Source: G963717155 sp963717155 (lineage in GTDB: Bacteria; Actinomycetota; Thermoleophilia; Gaiellales; JALYLC01). Taken from it: DNA of 64,000 nucleotides. Below are positions 50,777-59,986 of this stretch, piece after piece. The stretch spans positions 4,650,001-4,714,000 of the forward strand of contig OY970326.1 in assembly GCA_963717155.1 (NCBI GenBank), in the 5' to 3' direction. The notes beneath the pieces were generated by a model. It was not told the origin of the DNA and did not search any database. It saw nothing but the letters and a program-made list of their open reading frames with translations. The first letter of the stretch is position 1. Each line of letters opens with the position of its first letter. The position numbers and the translations under genes were made by a program.

Positions 50777-51928
50777 ATGAGCGACCGCAGCTTGGGCGTC
50801 GTGATGAACGGTGTCACTGGTCGGATGGGCCATCGACAGCACCTCGTGCGTTCGGTGCTGGCGATTCGCGCCGCGGGCGGCGTGCTGCTGAGCGACGGGA
50901 CCCGGGTACAGATCGAGCCGGTGCTGGTCGGGCGCAACGAGCGCAAGCTGCGGGAGATCGCCGAGAGCAGCGGCGTGTCGCGCTGGACGACCGACCTCGC
51001 AGCCGCCCTGTCCGAGCCCGACGTGGATGTCTACTTCGACGCCCAACTGACCAGCGTCCGCGACGCGGCGCTCGTGTCGGCAATGCGCGCAGGCAAGCAC
51101 GTGTACACCGAGAAGCCCCTGTCCGAGACGCTCGACGGAGCGCTCGAGCTGGCGCGGATCGCTCACGAATGCGGCGTCAAGAACGGCGTCGTCCACGACA
51201 AGCTCTACCTGCCCGGACTGCTCAAGCTCAAGCGGCTCATCGACGGCGGCTTCTTCGGGTCGATCCTCTCGGTGCGAGGCGAGTTCGGCTACTGGGTCTT
51301 CGAGGGCGACTGGCAAGACGCCCAGCGCCCCAGCTGGAACTACCGGGCCGCGGACGGTGGCGGGATCGTGCTCGACATGTTCTGCCACTGGAACTACGTG
51401 CTCGAGAACCTGTTCGGCTCCGTCGAGTCGGTGATCGCCCGGGCGGTCACGCACATCCCGCAGCGCTGGGACGAGGACCACCGTGCCTACGACGCTGACG
51501 CCGACGATGCGGCCTACGCGATCTTCGAGCTCGCGGGCGGGACGATCGCCCAGCTGAACTCCTCGTGGTGCGTACGCGTGCACCGCGACGAGCTGCTCGA
51601 GTTCCAGGTCGACGGTACCCACGGAAGCGCAGTCGCCGGCCTCCACCACTGCGTCACCCAGCATCGCGCCAACACGCCCAGGCCGACGTGGAACCCTGAC
51701 GTCGCCAGCACGGACGCGTTTCGCGAGCAGTGGCAGCAGGTGCCCGACAACACGCCCACCGACAACGGGTTCAAGCTGCAGTGGGAGCAGTTCGTCAGGC
51801 ACGTCGTCGAGGACGGATCGCATCCCTACGACTTCGCGTCCGGCGCCCGTGGAGTGCGTCTCGCAGAGGCCGCGCTGCTGTCATCGACCGAGGGGCGCCG
51901 GGTCGATCTCGTCGGGTCCACCGTATGA
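50777..51928 (+). CDS. Gfo/Idh/MocA family oxidoreductase (rightward arm)
   Basis: A 383-aa oxidoreductase. It has an unusual N-terminal dinucleotide segment (GVVMNGVTGRMGHRQHLVRS), E-K-P in HVYTEKPLSE and a conserved DGGGIVLDMFCHWNYVLENLF with the catalytic-type Asp and His. It is the first gene of the rightward arm and 4 nt overlaps the DUF993 gene. The substrate is presumably the same sugar as that handled by the leftward arm. Confidence 0.86.
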   Translation: MSDRSLGVVMNGVTGRMGHRQHLVRSVLAIRAAGGVLLSDGTRVQIEPVLVGRNERKLREIAESSGVSRWTTDLAAALSEPDVDVYFDAQLTSVRDAALVSAMRAGKHVYTEKPLSETLDGALELARIAHECGVKNGVVHDKLYLPGLLKLKRLIDGGFFGSILSVRGEFGYWVFEGDWQDAQRPSWNYRAADGGGIVLDMFCHWNYVLENLFGSVESVIARAVTHIPQRWDEDHRAYDADADDAAYAIFELAGGTIAQLNSSWCVRVHRDELLEFQVDGTHGSAVAGLHHCVTQHRANTPRPTWNPDVASTDAFREQWQQVPDNTPTDNGFKLQWEQFVRHVVEDGSHPYDFASGARGVRLAEAALLSSTEGRRVDLVGSTV

Positions 51929-53085
51929 CGCCGAGCGTTCGCCTTCCCAGGGCCGATCGCACGAGCAGCACGTACCAGCTGCGCGAACCGGTCGCGTACC
52001 CGCGCCCGAGTGGCCCGATCGTCTCGCGACGTGCATTCGCCGCCACCCATGTCGTCGGCGACGCGTTCGCCGAGAACGTCCCCGGTGCCTCGGCGATGCT
52101 CGACTGGGATGCGACCCTGGCATTCCGCCATCACCTCTGGTCGTACGGACTGGGCGTTGCCGAGGCCATGGACACCGCACAGCGCGGCATGGGCCTCGAC
52201 TGGGCCGCGACACGCGAGCTGATCGCACGAAGCGCCGCCGAGGCGCGCTCCGTCGGCGGCCTGATCGCCGCCGGCGCGGGCACCGACCATGTCCCCGAGG
52301 CCGCGAGTCTCGACGAGGTTATCGGCGCCTACGAGGCTCAGGTGGAAGAGGTGGAGGGCGCAGGCGCGCAGGTCATCGTCATGGCCAGCCGGCAGCTCGC
52401 GGCAATCGCGAGCTCGCCGGATGACTACGCGACGGTCTATGGGCGCGTGCTCTCGCAGCTCTCGCGGCCCGCGATACTCCACTGGCTGGGCACCGCATTC
52501 GACCCGGCCCTGGCGGGCTACTGGGGGTCGACGGACATCGGACAGGCCACCGAGCGCTTCGTCTCACTCGTCACCGAGCACCGCGCGTCCATCGACGGCG
52601 TCAAGGTCTCGTTGCTCGACATGGACCACGAGCTCGCACTGCGCGATGCGCTCCCGCCCGAGGTGCGTATCTACACGGGCGACGACTTCAACTACTCCGA
52701 CCTGATCCGCGGCAACGGCACGCGCGGAAGCGACGCCCTTCTCGGGATCTTCTCGGCGATCGCTCCTGCCGCGTCCGTTGCCCTGCAGGCGCTCGATCGA
52801 GGCGACGTCGCCGGGTACGACGCGGCGTTGGAACCCACGGTGGGCCTGTCGCGCCATCTGTTCGGCGCGCCCACCTTCTACTACAAGACCGGCATCGCAT
52901 TCCTCAGCTGGCTGTCCGGTCACCAGAGCGGGTTCACGATGGTCGGCGGACTCCAGAGCGCGCGGAGCGCTGTTCATCTCGCCGAGGCCTTCCGCCTGGC
53001 CGATGAGGCGGGACTCTTTCCCGACCCCGAGCTCGCGGCGAGCCGGCTGTCGTCCTACCTGGCAGTGACAGGGACGCTCGAATGA
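51925..53085 (+). CDS. DUF993 family protein (aldolase-like TIM barrel)
   Basis: A 386-aa protein of the DUF993 group, distantly related to dihydrodipicolinate-synthase-type aldolases. Segments include MLDWDATLAFRHHLWSYGLG, IDGVKVSLLDMDHELALRD (a candidate Schiff-base Lys in GVKVS) and RIYTGDDFNYSDLIRG. The ATG overlaps the previous stop (ATGA). It probably cleaves the carbon chain of the oxidised sugar, inferred from the fold and context. Confidence 0.78.
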   Translation: MTPSVRLPRADRTSSTYQLREPVAYPRPSGPIVSRRAFAATHVVGDAFAENVPGASAMLDWDATLAFRHHLWSYGLGVAEAMDTAQRGMGLDWAATRELIARSAAEARSVGGLIAAGAGTDHVPEAASLDEVIGAYEAQVEEVEGAGAQVIVMASRQLAAIASSPDDYATVYGRVLSQLSRPAILHWLGTAFDPALAGYWGSTDIGQATERFVSLVTEHRASIDGVKVSLLDMDHELALRDALPPEVRIYTGDDFNYSDLIRGNGTRGSDALLGIFSAIAPAASVALQALDRGDVAGYDAALEPTVGLSRHLFGAPTFYYKTGIAFLSWLSGHQSGFTMVGGLQSARSAVHLAEAFRLADEAGLFPDPELAASRLSSYLAVTGTLE

Positions 53086-53969
53086 TCGAGCTCGACGTCC
53101 CGTCGGGACACCCGGCGCGGTTCGCGACTCCTGCTCCGGGCGACCCTCGGCTGGCCCGGTTGTCGCTGAACCAGCGCACGACGCAGAGGTGGTCCGTGAT
53201 CGAGGCGGTCGAGGGGTGCGTCGCGGCCGGCATCCCGTCGATCGGCCTCTGGCGCGAGCAGATCGCCGAGTGCGGGCTCGACCGCGCGTGCAGTGCGGTG
53301 GCGCGCGCGGGACTGCGGGTTTCGTCGGTCTGTCGCGGTGGCTTTCTCACCGGCCCTCCCGAGGATCGTGAGCGGGCGATGAACGACAACCGGCGGGCCA
53401 TCGACGAGGCGGCGGCCCTCGGCGCGGGCTGCCTCGTGATGGTGGTCGGCGGCCTGCCCGAGGGCTCGCGCGACCTCCCCACCGCGCGCCGCCGTGTCGC
53501 GGAGCGGATCGCGGAGCTCGCCCTGTATGCCGACCAGAAGGACGTGCGGTTGGCGATCGAGCCGATGCACCCCCTTTTCTGTGCGGACAGAGGTGTCATA
53601 TCGACGCTCCGCCAGGCGCTCGAGCTCGCCGAGCGCTTCCCCGCCGAGCAGGTCGGCGTCGTCATCGACACGTTCCACGTGTGGTGGGATCCCGATCTTC
53701 CCGAGCTCATCGCCCGCGCCGCCGGACGGATCGCCGCGTTCCAGGTCTGCGACTGGATCACCCCGTTCCCGGCAGATGCGCTGCTCTCCCGGGGCATGAT
53801 GGGCGACGGCCACATCGACTTCGGATCGTTCTCGTCGCTGATCCAGCACGCGGGCTACCGCGGGGACATCGAGGTGGAGATCTTCAACGCGGAGATCTGG
53901 GCCGCCGATCCGGCGTCGACGGTCGCAACGCTCGCACGTCGCTACATCGAGCATGTCCTGCTCGGCTGA
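53082..53969 (+). CDS. Sugar phosphate isomerase/epimerase (xylose-isomerase-like TIM barrel)
   Basis: A 295-aa AP-endonuclease-2 family barrel. Metal-binding residues are seen in LAIEPMHPLF (Glu and His), VVIDTFHVWWD (Asp and His) and MGDGHIDFGSF; EVEIFNAEIW provides the last Glu. It is coupled to DUF993 by ATGA overlap. It likely epimerises or isomerises a keto-sugar intermediate. Confidence 0.84.
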   Translation: MIELDVPSGHPARFATPAPGDPRLARLSLNQRTTQRWSVIEAVEGCVAAGIPSIGLWREQIAECGLDRACSAVARAGLRVSSVCRGGFLTGPPEDRERAMNDNRRAIDEAAALGAGCLVMVVGGLPEGSRDLPTARRRVAERIAELALYADQKDVRLAIEPMHPLFCADRGVISTLRQALELAERFPAEQVGVVIDTFHVWWDPDLPELIARAAGRIAAFQVCDWITPFPADALLSRGMMGDGHIDFGSFSSLIQHAGYRGDIEVEIFNAEIWAADPASTVATLARRYIEHVLLG

Positions 53970-54067
53970 TCCGTCGCCAGGAACGAACGAGACCGGAGCG
54001 GCAACCCAGTCGCTACGATCGCTCGACGTGCGGACCGCGAGGCATTCCGGCAGAGGGGAGGTTCTCG

Positions 54068-55135
54068 GTGTCACCCGATGACGAGACCGCCTCCGAGGCC
54101 GGGAAGGCTGTTCGCAGGCGCGACGGGCCGCCGACGATCGGCGATGTCGCTCGGCTGGCCGGGACGTCGGAAGCGACGGTCTCCCGCGCCCTGCGCGGCT
54201 CGCGCCGGGTGGGTGAGGAGCTGCGTCGTTCCGTCGTACAGGCAGCCGAGGCCCTCGATTACACGCCGAACCCGCATGCCCAGGCGCTCGCGCGCTCGGT
54301 CGATGCCGCCATCGGGGTTGTCGTCCATGACACGGGCGACCCGTACTTCGTCGAGATCCTGCGCGGCATTCTGGATCCCGCCGAGCGGAGCGGCCGCATG
54401 GTCATGGTCTGTGACACACGCCGCGACCCGGATCTGGAATTCGCGTACGTCAGGCATTTCCGCACGCAACGCGTCCAGGCTCTCCTGCTCGCCGGGAGCG
54501 GCTTCGAAGACCGCGCGTTCGGGGCGCAGATGACCTCGGAGATCAGTGCGTTCGAGAGGTCAGGGGCCCGGGTCGCGTTGATCGGCCGCCACCACATCCT
54601 CGGCGACTCGGTCATTCCGGACAACGAGGACGGCGCCTACCAGATGGCGCGCGCGCTGCTCGACCTGGGCCACTCGCGGATCGGCGTCATCTCGGGCCCG
54701 CCGTCGCTGACCACCACCCAGGATCGGCTCGCCGGGATTCGACGCGCCTTTGCCGAGTCGGGAATCGAGAGAGAGCTCATCCGAAGCGGCGACTTCACGA
54801 GGGATCGCGGAGCCGCAGCAACCGATGAGCTCCTCGCCGCCGATCCGGCCATCACCGCGATCTTCTCGCTCAACGACATGATGGCGATCGGGGCGCTGAG
54901 TGTTGCCCGCAGCCGCGGACTCCGCGTCCCAGAAGACATCTCGATCGCCGGGTTCGACGACATCCCGATCGCCGCCGACCTCTGGCCCGCTCTGAGCACG
55001 GTCCGGGTCCCCATGGTCGAGATGGGCGTCCGCGCGCTCCAGCTCGCGCTCGGACCGCACTCGACCAACGTCCAGGTCGTCCGGCTGCCGACCGAGCTCG
55101 TGCTGCGACAGTCGACCGGGCCCCCTCGCTCGTGA
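54068..55135 (+). CDS. LacI-family transcriptional regulator of the second sugar cluster
   Basis: A 355-aa regulator. The HTH is TIGDVARLAGTSEATVSRAL, the hinge is NPHAQALARSVDAAIGVVV, and a sugar-binding effector domain follows with FSLNDMMAIGAL and IAGFDDIPIAADLWPALSTV. The GTG at 54068 has GGGGAG seven bases upstream. It lies 98 nt after the isomerase gene on the same strand, at the end of the rightward arm. It is the natural candidate to bind the paired operators at 50636 and 50748. Confidence 0.9.
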   Translation: MSPDDETASEAGKAVRRRDGPPTIGDVARLAGTSEATVSRALRGSRRVGEELRRSVVQAAEALDYTPNPHAQALARSVDAAIGVVVHDTGDPYFVEILRGILDPAERSGRMVMVCDTRRDPDLEFAYVRHFRTQRVQALLLAGSGFEDRAFGAQMTSEISAFERSGARVALIGRHHILGDSVIPDNEDGAYQMARALLDLGHSRIGVISGPPSLTTTQDRLAGIRRAFAESGIERELIRSGDFTRDRGAAATDELLAADPAITAIFSLNDMMAIGALSVARSRGLRVPEDISIAGFDDIPIAADLWPALSTVRVPMVEMGVRALQLALGPHSTNVQVVRLPTELVLRQSTGPPRS

Positions 55136-55281
55136 CGTCTCCTTTGGTCGAGAGCGCTTCACGTCTTCCATCTCGCCCGTGAAGCTGCTCGCGCACGCAG
55201 GAAACTCGACGACGACGTAGTCGCCTGGACAGAGCTCATCCAGCGCGTCGCGGGCCTTCAGACCGCGGCAGAGGGTCGAAC
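55136..55281. other. Short gap, nothing recognised
   Basis: It lies between the regulator and the oxidoreductase remnant. It may be decayed coding DNA. Confidence 0.3.
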
Positions 55282-55446
55282 GGCGTTCCGATCCTCGAGG
55301 CGCACATCGCGAGACTCCAGGAGTACGTCGACGCCGGCTTCGACGAGGTCTTCGTCGGACACATCGGCCCGGGGCACGACGCGTTCGTGGACTTCTACGC
55401 GCGCGAGGTGATCCCGCACGTCGGGCGCATCTCGACCCCGGCCTAG
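55282..55446 (+). pseudogene. C-terminal remnant of an LLM-class (F420-type) oxidoreductase
   Basis: The 54 codons before TAG at 55444 include AHIARLQEYVDAGFDEVFVG, then HIGPGHDAFVDFYAREVIPH. This matches the ending of F420-dependent luciferase-like oxidoreductases (x-Y-x-D-A-G-F-D-x-V-x-V, then I-G-P and F-Y-x-x-x-V-x-P). No upstream part of the gene is in frame, so only the tail survives. It overlaps the stop of the convergent small gene. Confidence 0.6.
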
Positions 55447-55748
55447 CGGTCGTGCCTGGCCGCCAGGCGATGATCTGATCCCGGTTTCCTCGACCACTCG
55501 GGTTTCCCCGAGCTGATCGCCGCGGATATCCGGGCAGCTGCACCCTGCTGGGGACCGGTCGAGTCGGAAGGCGCCGTCCGGTCCAACCAGTCCAGGACGA
55601 CCATGAGGTCCGCAACCGTGATTCGCAACACGCCGAGCGGTAGCTGGCTCGACGCCAGTGCGTGGAGCTCTGCGAACGTGTCCGCGAGATGCCAGTACTG
55701 CTTGGGCAGGTTCTCCTGATCGATGGAATAGAACGCGGTTTGCGTCAC
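55443..55748 (-). CDS. Small protein downstream of the YciF-like gene
   Basis: A 101-aa soluble protein, VTQTAFYSIDQENLPKQYWH at its start. The GTG at 55748 has GAGGAG eight bases upstream. It lies 26 nt after the YciF-like gene and is likely co-transcribed. Family not recognised. Confidence 0.6.
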   Translation of the reverse strand: MTQTAFYSIDQENLPKQYWHLADTFAELHALASSQLPLGVLRITVADLMVVLDWLDRTAPSDSTGPQQGAAARISAAISSGKPEWSRKPGSDHRLAARHDR

Positions 55749-55774
55749 GGAGACTCCTCGCCCTGCGTGCTTCC

Positions 55775-56281
55775 TCAGAGCGCGGCTTGCATGTTGAGTC
55801 CGGCGCCGAGCAAGCCGCCGGTCGCGAGCTTCGTGAGCAGCTTGTCGGCCTGGGCTTCCTCGTCGAGCGTGTCGTCGAGCATGCGCTTCGCGTCGCCGAG
55901 CCCGAGCTGGTCGGCAAGGGTGCGGGCGGTGCCGTAGGCGGCGATCTCGTAATGCTCGACGCGCTGGGCCGCCGCGATCAGGGCGACGTCCTTGACCCTG
56001 CCGTCTCCGTCTTCGTTGATGACCTTCTCGCCCTCGGCGATCAACCCTTTCATCGCCTCGCACTGCTCCTGCGGGACGCTGAAGTCGACCGCATTGATGA
56101 TCTCCTGAATGCGATTGGAGTGCTCGAGAGTCTGATCGAGATGCTTCCTGAACGCGTCCTTGAGCGCGGCGCTCGTGGCGGCCTGGACCATCTTCGGCAG
56201 CGCGTCGAGCAGCTGCGCCTCGGCGCTTCGCAGATCGGCCAGCTGGTCGGCGAACACATCGCTGATGGTGTCGAGCGTCAC
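55775..56281 (-). CDS. YciF-like ferritin-fold protein (DUF892)
   Basis: A 168-aa four-helix protein. Metal-site residues fit E-x-x-H in LDQTLEHSNRIQEI and QRVEHYEIAAYGTA, with a further Glu in LDEEAQADKLL. Family members bind a di-iron centre and are stress-induced. The GTG at 56281 has GGAG six bases upstream. Neighbours (small protein, DUF2252) fit a stress-related group. Confidence 0.84.
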   Translation of the reverse strand: MTLDTISDVFADQLADLRSAEAQLLDALPKMVQAATSAALKDAFRKHLDQTLEHSNRIQEIINAVDFSVPQEQCEAMKGLIAEGEKVINEDGDGRVKDVALIAAAQRVEHYEIAAYGTARTLADQLGLGDAKRMLDDTLDEEAQADKLLTKLATGGLLGAGLNMQAAL

Positions 56282-56419
56282 GGGTACTCCTCGGTAGACA
56301 CCGCTCCGGCGCGTCGCCGGCGAGCGCATCCTGCCCACGTCGTCGAGGCAAACATGCAGCCGCGAGGCACCTCGCCGCGCGCACGGGTGGGCGCGTGATC
56401 GAACGCGTGCGAGGTGGCG

Positions 56420-57832
56420 TCAGATTCCGGGCGTGGCCTCGAGCCGGCCTCGTTCGACCTCGCGCTTGAGCGCGTCGAAGTCGCGGTCGTTCTGATCGGC
56501 ATAGGTCTCGGCGAACTCTGCAAGCGCTCGGTCGAGCGAGTCGCCAGAGCCCATGTAGGCGGCGATCGCGACCGAGTCTCCCGAGCGGGCATGCGCGTGG
56601 GCGAGGGCCTGGCCGCAGAGCCCTCCGTACATCGTCATCCGCTCCGGTGACATCAGCTCGATGATCGCCGAGCCCTTCTGGTCCCAGAGCTGACGCACGT
56701 AGAAGTCGCGCTCCTTGCCGTCGAGGCTGGTGAGGCGATCCCAGCCGAGCATGATGTCGCTGGTGGCCTGCGTCAGTCGTTGCCCCTCGACGACGCGCTG
56801 GCCGTGGTTCTGGTACTTGCTCTTGCCCAGGAACGGCTCGAGCACCGAGGCCTCGGCCTCCTTGATCTGGAGGAACAGCGGATCGTTGTTGTCGTGCCCG
56901 ACCATGAGAGCGATGAATGCGCGGGTGCCGACGCTGCCCACACCGACGACCTTGCGGGCGGCGTGCACGTAGCGGAAGCGCTCCAACAGGTGCCGGCGAT
57001 CGGGCGAGAGGGTGCGGCGGTAGCGCCTGATCACGGCGTGCACGAACTCCTCGATCTCCTCGGTCGAGCGGCCGCCTGCGAGCTCCTCGATCGGGACGAT
57101 CACCGGGGGATCGCTGATGATCCGCGGCTCGCCGTCGACGAGGTGGGTCAGCTTCGAGAAGGCGCGCATGCTGTCCTTCGCCCGCGTCTTCGCGACGTTC
57201 TTGTCGAACCGCTTGGTCTCCTTCGCCGTCGCGTTCTGGCGTGCGAGTCTGGTGACCTCGTCGATGTCGATGCGGGAGTACCACAGATCCATCGTCCCCA
57301 TCCCCGCGAGGCCGCGCATGGTCTCGCGGTACGCCGCGGTGACGGCCAGGGTCACGCCGCGGCGCTCCGCATCGTTGAAGCCGCGATCGCGACCGGCCAC
57401 GGCAAAGCTCGCGACCAGGCGCTTGACGTCCCACTCGAACGGCCCCGGAAGCGTCTCGTCGAAGTCGTTGACACCGAACACCAGCCGCCGGTCGGGTGCT
57501 GCGAATCCGCCGAAGTTGGACAGATGCGCATCGCCGCATAGCTGCACCCGCAAGCCGGTACGAGGGGCGTCGGCAAGATCGGCAGCCATCAGGTATGCCG
57601 CCCCGCGGTAGAACGTGAACGGCGAGACCAGCATCCGGCCGTGCCGGATCGGCACCAGCTCGGGCACTCGCGTGCTCGCCTGTTGTTCGAGCATCTCGGC
57701 CGGGTCGCGCCGATCCGGCGCCGGCTCCCACTGCGCATGCGATCGTCGCGGCACCTCCGCGCGCATCGCGGCTCCGCGCGCAGCGCGCTCGGCAATCGAC
57801 GGGTGCTCCACCCGTTTCGCTGTGCTGCTCAT
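56420..57832 (-). CDS. DUF2252 family protein
   Basis: A 470-aa protein of the DUF2252 family, distantly kinase-like. Conserved segments are VQLCGDAHLSNFGGF, VFGVNDFDETLPGPFEWDVK (the D-x-x-N and N-D-F-D elements) and RKVVGVGSVGTRAF. Function not known. It stands 138 nt upstream of the YciF-like gene on the same strand. Confidence 0.85.
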   Translation of the reverse strand: MSSTAKRVEHPSIAERAARGAAMRAEVPRRSHAQWEPAPDRRDPAEMLEQQASTRVPELVPIRHGRMLVSPFTFYRGAAYLMAADLADAPRTGLRVQLCGDAHLSNFGGFAAPDRRLVFGVNDFDETLPGPFEWDVKRLVASFAVAGRDRGFNDAERRGVTLAVTAAYRETMRGLAGMGTMDLWYSRIDIDEVTRLARQNATAKETKRFDKNVAKTRAKDSMRAFSKLTHLVDGEPRIISDPPVIVPIEELAGGRSTEEIEEFVHAVIRRYRRTLSPDRRHLLERFRYVHAARKVVGVGSVGTRAFIALMVGHDNNDPLFLQIKEAEASVLEPFLGKSKYQNHGQRVVEGQRLTQATSDIMLGWDRLTSLDGKERDFYVRQLWDQKGSAIIELMSPERMTMYGGLCGQALAHAHARSGDSVAIAAYMGSGDSLDRALAEFAETYADQNDRDFDALKREVERGRLEATPGI

Positions 57833-58117
57833 CGGAAGCCCCCGATGGACGACGCGGCTCGTAGCCGCGCGATTCCCCGAGTAGCCGGCATGCTGCGCCT
57901 CCAGGCTTTCCGTGTGGTGGCGCTCCTCCGGAATTCAGAAACGGTCGTGCGCGCCCATTTCGAGGCTAACGCCGGTCAAATCCGGCAAACATCACCCCAT
58001 GAGGGTGAATCGCGGGGCATTCACAACGGTGGATGCTGCGCGGTGGTTCGCCAAGAGCGTATTGTGGGCGACTCGTCAATCGTTCGGTCCCGGTCCGGGA
58101 GAAAAGGAATTCCAGCA

Positions 58118-58516
58118 ATGCCACTGCTCGCAGATACGTATCCATCGTTCCTGAGCGTGCTCTGGACGATGACCGTCTTCTTCGCCTGGATCATCTGGTT
58201 CTGGCTCCTGATCACGGTGTTCGCCGACGTGTTCCGTCGGAAGGACATCGGTGGCGGGACGAAGGCCCTGTGGCTGATCTTCGTGATCATCCTCCCGTAC
58301 CTCGGTGTGTTCATCTACCTCATCGCACAACACGAGGGGATGGCGCAGCGCAACGAGGATCGGGCGAACGCGGCATACGCGGCGTACGCGGGTGCGGCGC
58401 CCGCGGCGTCGGCGTCGAGCCCCGCCGCGGACATCGAGAAGGCCAAGAGCCTGCTCGACAGCGGCGCGATCACCCAGACCGAGTACGACGCCCTCAAGGC
58501 CAAGGCGCTCGCCTGA
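58118..58516 (+). CDS. Membrane protein with PLDc_N-like helices and C-terminal SHOCT domain
   Basis: A 132-aa protein. Two transmembrane helices (VLWTMTVFFAWIIWFWLLIT and ALWLIFVIILPYLGVFIYLI) flank a short DVFRRKDIGGG loop, the PLDc_N pattern. An Ala-rich linker and a SHOCT motif (DIEKAKSLLDSGAITQTEYD) end it. AAAAGGAA precedes the ATG at 58118. The open frame starts far upstream without a plausible start. Function unknown. Confidence 0.8.
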   Translation: MPLLADTYPSFLSVLWTMTVFFAWIIWFWLLITVFADVFRRKDIGGGTKALWLIFVIILPYLGVFIYLIAQHEGMAQRNEDRANAAYAAYAGAAPAASASSPAADIEKAKSLLDSGAITQTEYDALKAKALA

Positions 58517-58527
58517 TTCTGGTGCAG

Positions 58528-58566
58528 GGGCCGCGCCGCCACGGCTAGGACGTGGCGGCGCGGCCC
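58528..58566. terminator. Bidirectional terminator between convergent genes
   Basis: A perfect 16-bp GC stem (58528-58543 with 58551-58566) and 7-nt loop lies 11 nt after the SHOCT gene stop. The stop codon of the convergent ClC gene (58545-58547) lies inside the loop. Confidence 0.8.
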
Positions 58567-59855
58567 TTGCTTGCTCGGGAAGCCAGCCGCCGCGCCATCG
58601 CGTCCTGGACGTAGGGCATGACGATCATGCCCACGGCAACCGAGACGATGACGAGTGCGAGCACGTTCGTGTTGGCGGACAGGAAGAACGACACGAACAG
58701 GATCACCATGAACGGTGCCTTGAAGAGCGCCGTGAGCTGAGCCCCGATGATCCCGGCGAGGATCACGACGAGCGGGATGTGCGGGAACGCGGAGCTGATC
58801 GCGAGGCCCACGGCGGTCGCGGCGAAGATCGACGGAAACGTCGGCCCTCCGAGGAAGCCGGTCCTGAAGGCCACCGCGAGAAGGCCGAGCTTCAACAGCG
58901 CGAGGCCGACCAGCTCGATCTTGCTGTAGTGCGTCGGGTCCCCGATCAGCGTGAAGATCTGCGACTCCCCCGCAAATGCCACGACGGGGATGAAGTAGCC
59001 GACACAGCCGGCGATCGCGCCGCCGATCAGCGCTCGCAGGATCACGCGGTCAGAGAGCCGGTCGAAGACCGCCGTGGCGACCCGGAGGACGATGCCGAGG
59101 AGGATCGCGAGCACGAGGCCGATCAACGCGAACCCGATGTCGTAGACGAGATACGACCAGTGGAGGTTCGTGGGCTGGGGCAGGCCGAGGTAGCCCGCGA
59201 AGCCCTTCGTACCGACCGCCAGGAAGATCAGGTATCCGATCGTCCCCGCGAGCAGGTTCGCCGGCAGCTGGCGAGCGAGGCTTCTCCGATCCCCCTCGAG
59301 GTCGCTCGCGAGCACCGACGTGAAGATCGGGTTCTCGAGCAGCCCGTTGAACGCCGCCGCCGCGCCGGCCAGCACGTTGCTGAGGGCCTGTGGCCCCGAT
59401 CGCCGCATCACCCGGTTGTAGCCATCCGCGATCTGCATGGAGAGCGTGCCGATCGGCGCCTCGGGGCCGACGGCGGCCCCGGAGAGCAGGCTTGCGAGCG
59501 AGTTCACGACGGTCGCCGGGAGGAGCCTCCAGCGCGGCAGCTCGCCACTTCCCCTGAACGCGTCCACCATCGACCCGGACATGCACGTGGGTGCCTTCAG
59601 GTACCTGACCGCCAGGCCGACGACGAGCGAGAACGCCAGCGCCAGAACCGGGAAGGTCCAGCGGTGCGATGAGATGTACGAGCCGTTCCAGATCCAGTCG
59701 TCCAGGTGGCGGTACAGCTCGATCCAGCAGAGGACGCCGAGCGCGCCGAGCGACGACACCGCTCCGACGTCGAGCAGTGCGCGTCCGCCGAAGTGCTCGA
59801 GCGCTTGCTCCCCGCCGACAGGACTCGGCGGAGCCTCAGCGGGTTCGCCGGTCAT
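58545..59855 (-). CDS. ClC-family chloride channel/transporter
   Basis: A 436-aa membrane protein with ten or more helices. The ClC signature GAAVGPEAPIGTLS corresponds to the G-x-E-G-P selectivity region, and GTFLG-like RTGFLGGPTFPSIFA follows later. The ATG at 59855 (MTGEPAEAPP) starts a 45-residue cytoplasmic head; an earlier start at 59939 would add unlikely residues. Whether it is a channel or a Cl/H exchanger cannot be decided. Confidence 0.85.
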   Translation of the reverse strand: MTGEPAEAPPSPVGGEQALEHFGGRALLDVGAVSSLGALGVLCWIELYRHLDDWIWNGSYISSHRWTFPVLALAFSLVVGLAVRYLKAPTCMSGSMVDAFRGSGELPRWRLLPATVVNSLASLLSGAAVGPEAPIGTLSMQIADGYNRVMRRSGPQALSNVLAGAAAAFNGLLENPIFTSVLASDLEGDRRSLARQLPANLLAGTIGYLIFLAVGTKGFAGYLGLPQPTNLHWSYLVYDIGFALIGLVLAILLGIVLRVATAVFDRLSDRVILRALIGGAIAGCVGYFIPVVAFAGESQIFTLIGDPTHYSKIELVGLALLKLGLLAVAFRTGFLGGPTFPSIFAATAVGLAISSAFPHIPLVVILAGIIGAQLTALFKAPFMVILFVSFFLSANTNVLALVIVSVAVGMIVMPYVQDAMARRLASRASKGRAATS

Positions 59856-59986
59856 CCGGCCTGGCTGGTGTCCGCGAGGCCCACGGGCGCAAACATACAC
59901 ACCGCAGCGATGCGAAAGACCGCTCGCGCGCGAGATCACCCCATTGGTGTGACGGCTGCACCGGGAGCCGTGGCTAGCGTGATCCC

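Noticed and set aside
55443..57731. A 762-aa minus-strand ORF
   Set aside because: Only its last 101 codons (from GTG 55748) are real; the rest shadows the DUF2252 and YciF-like genes in another frame.
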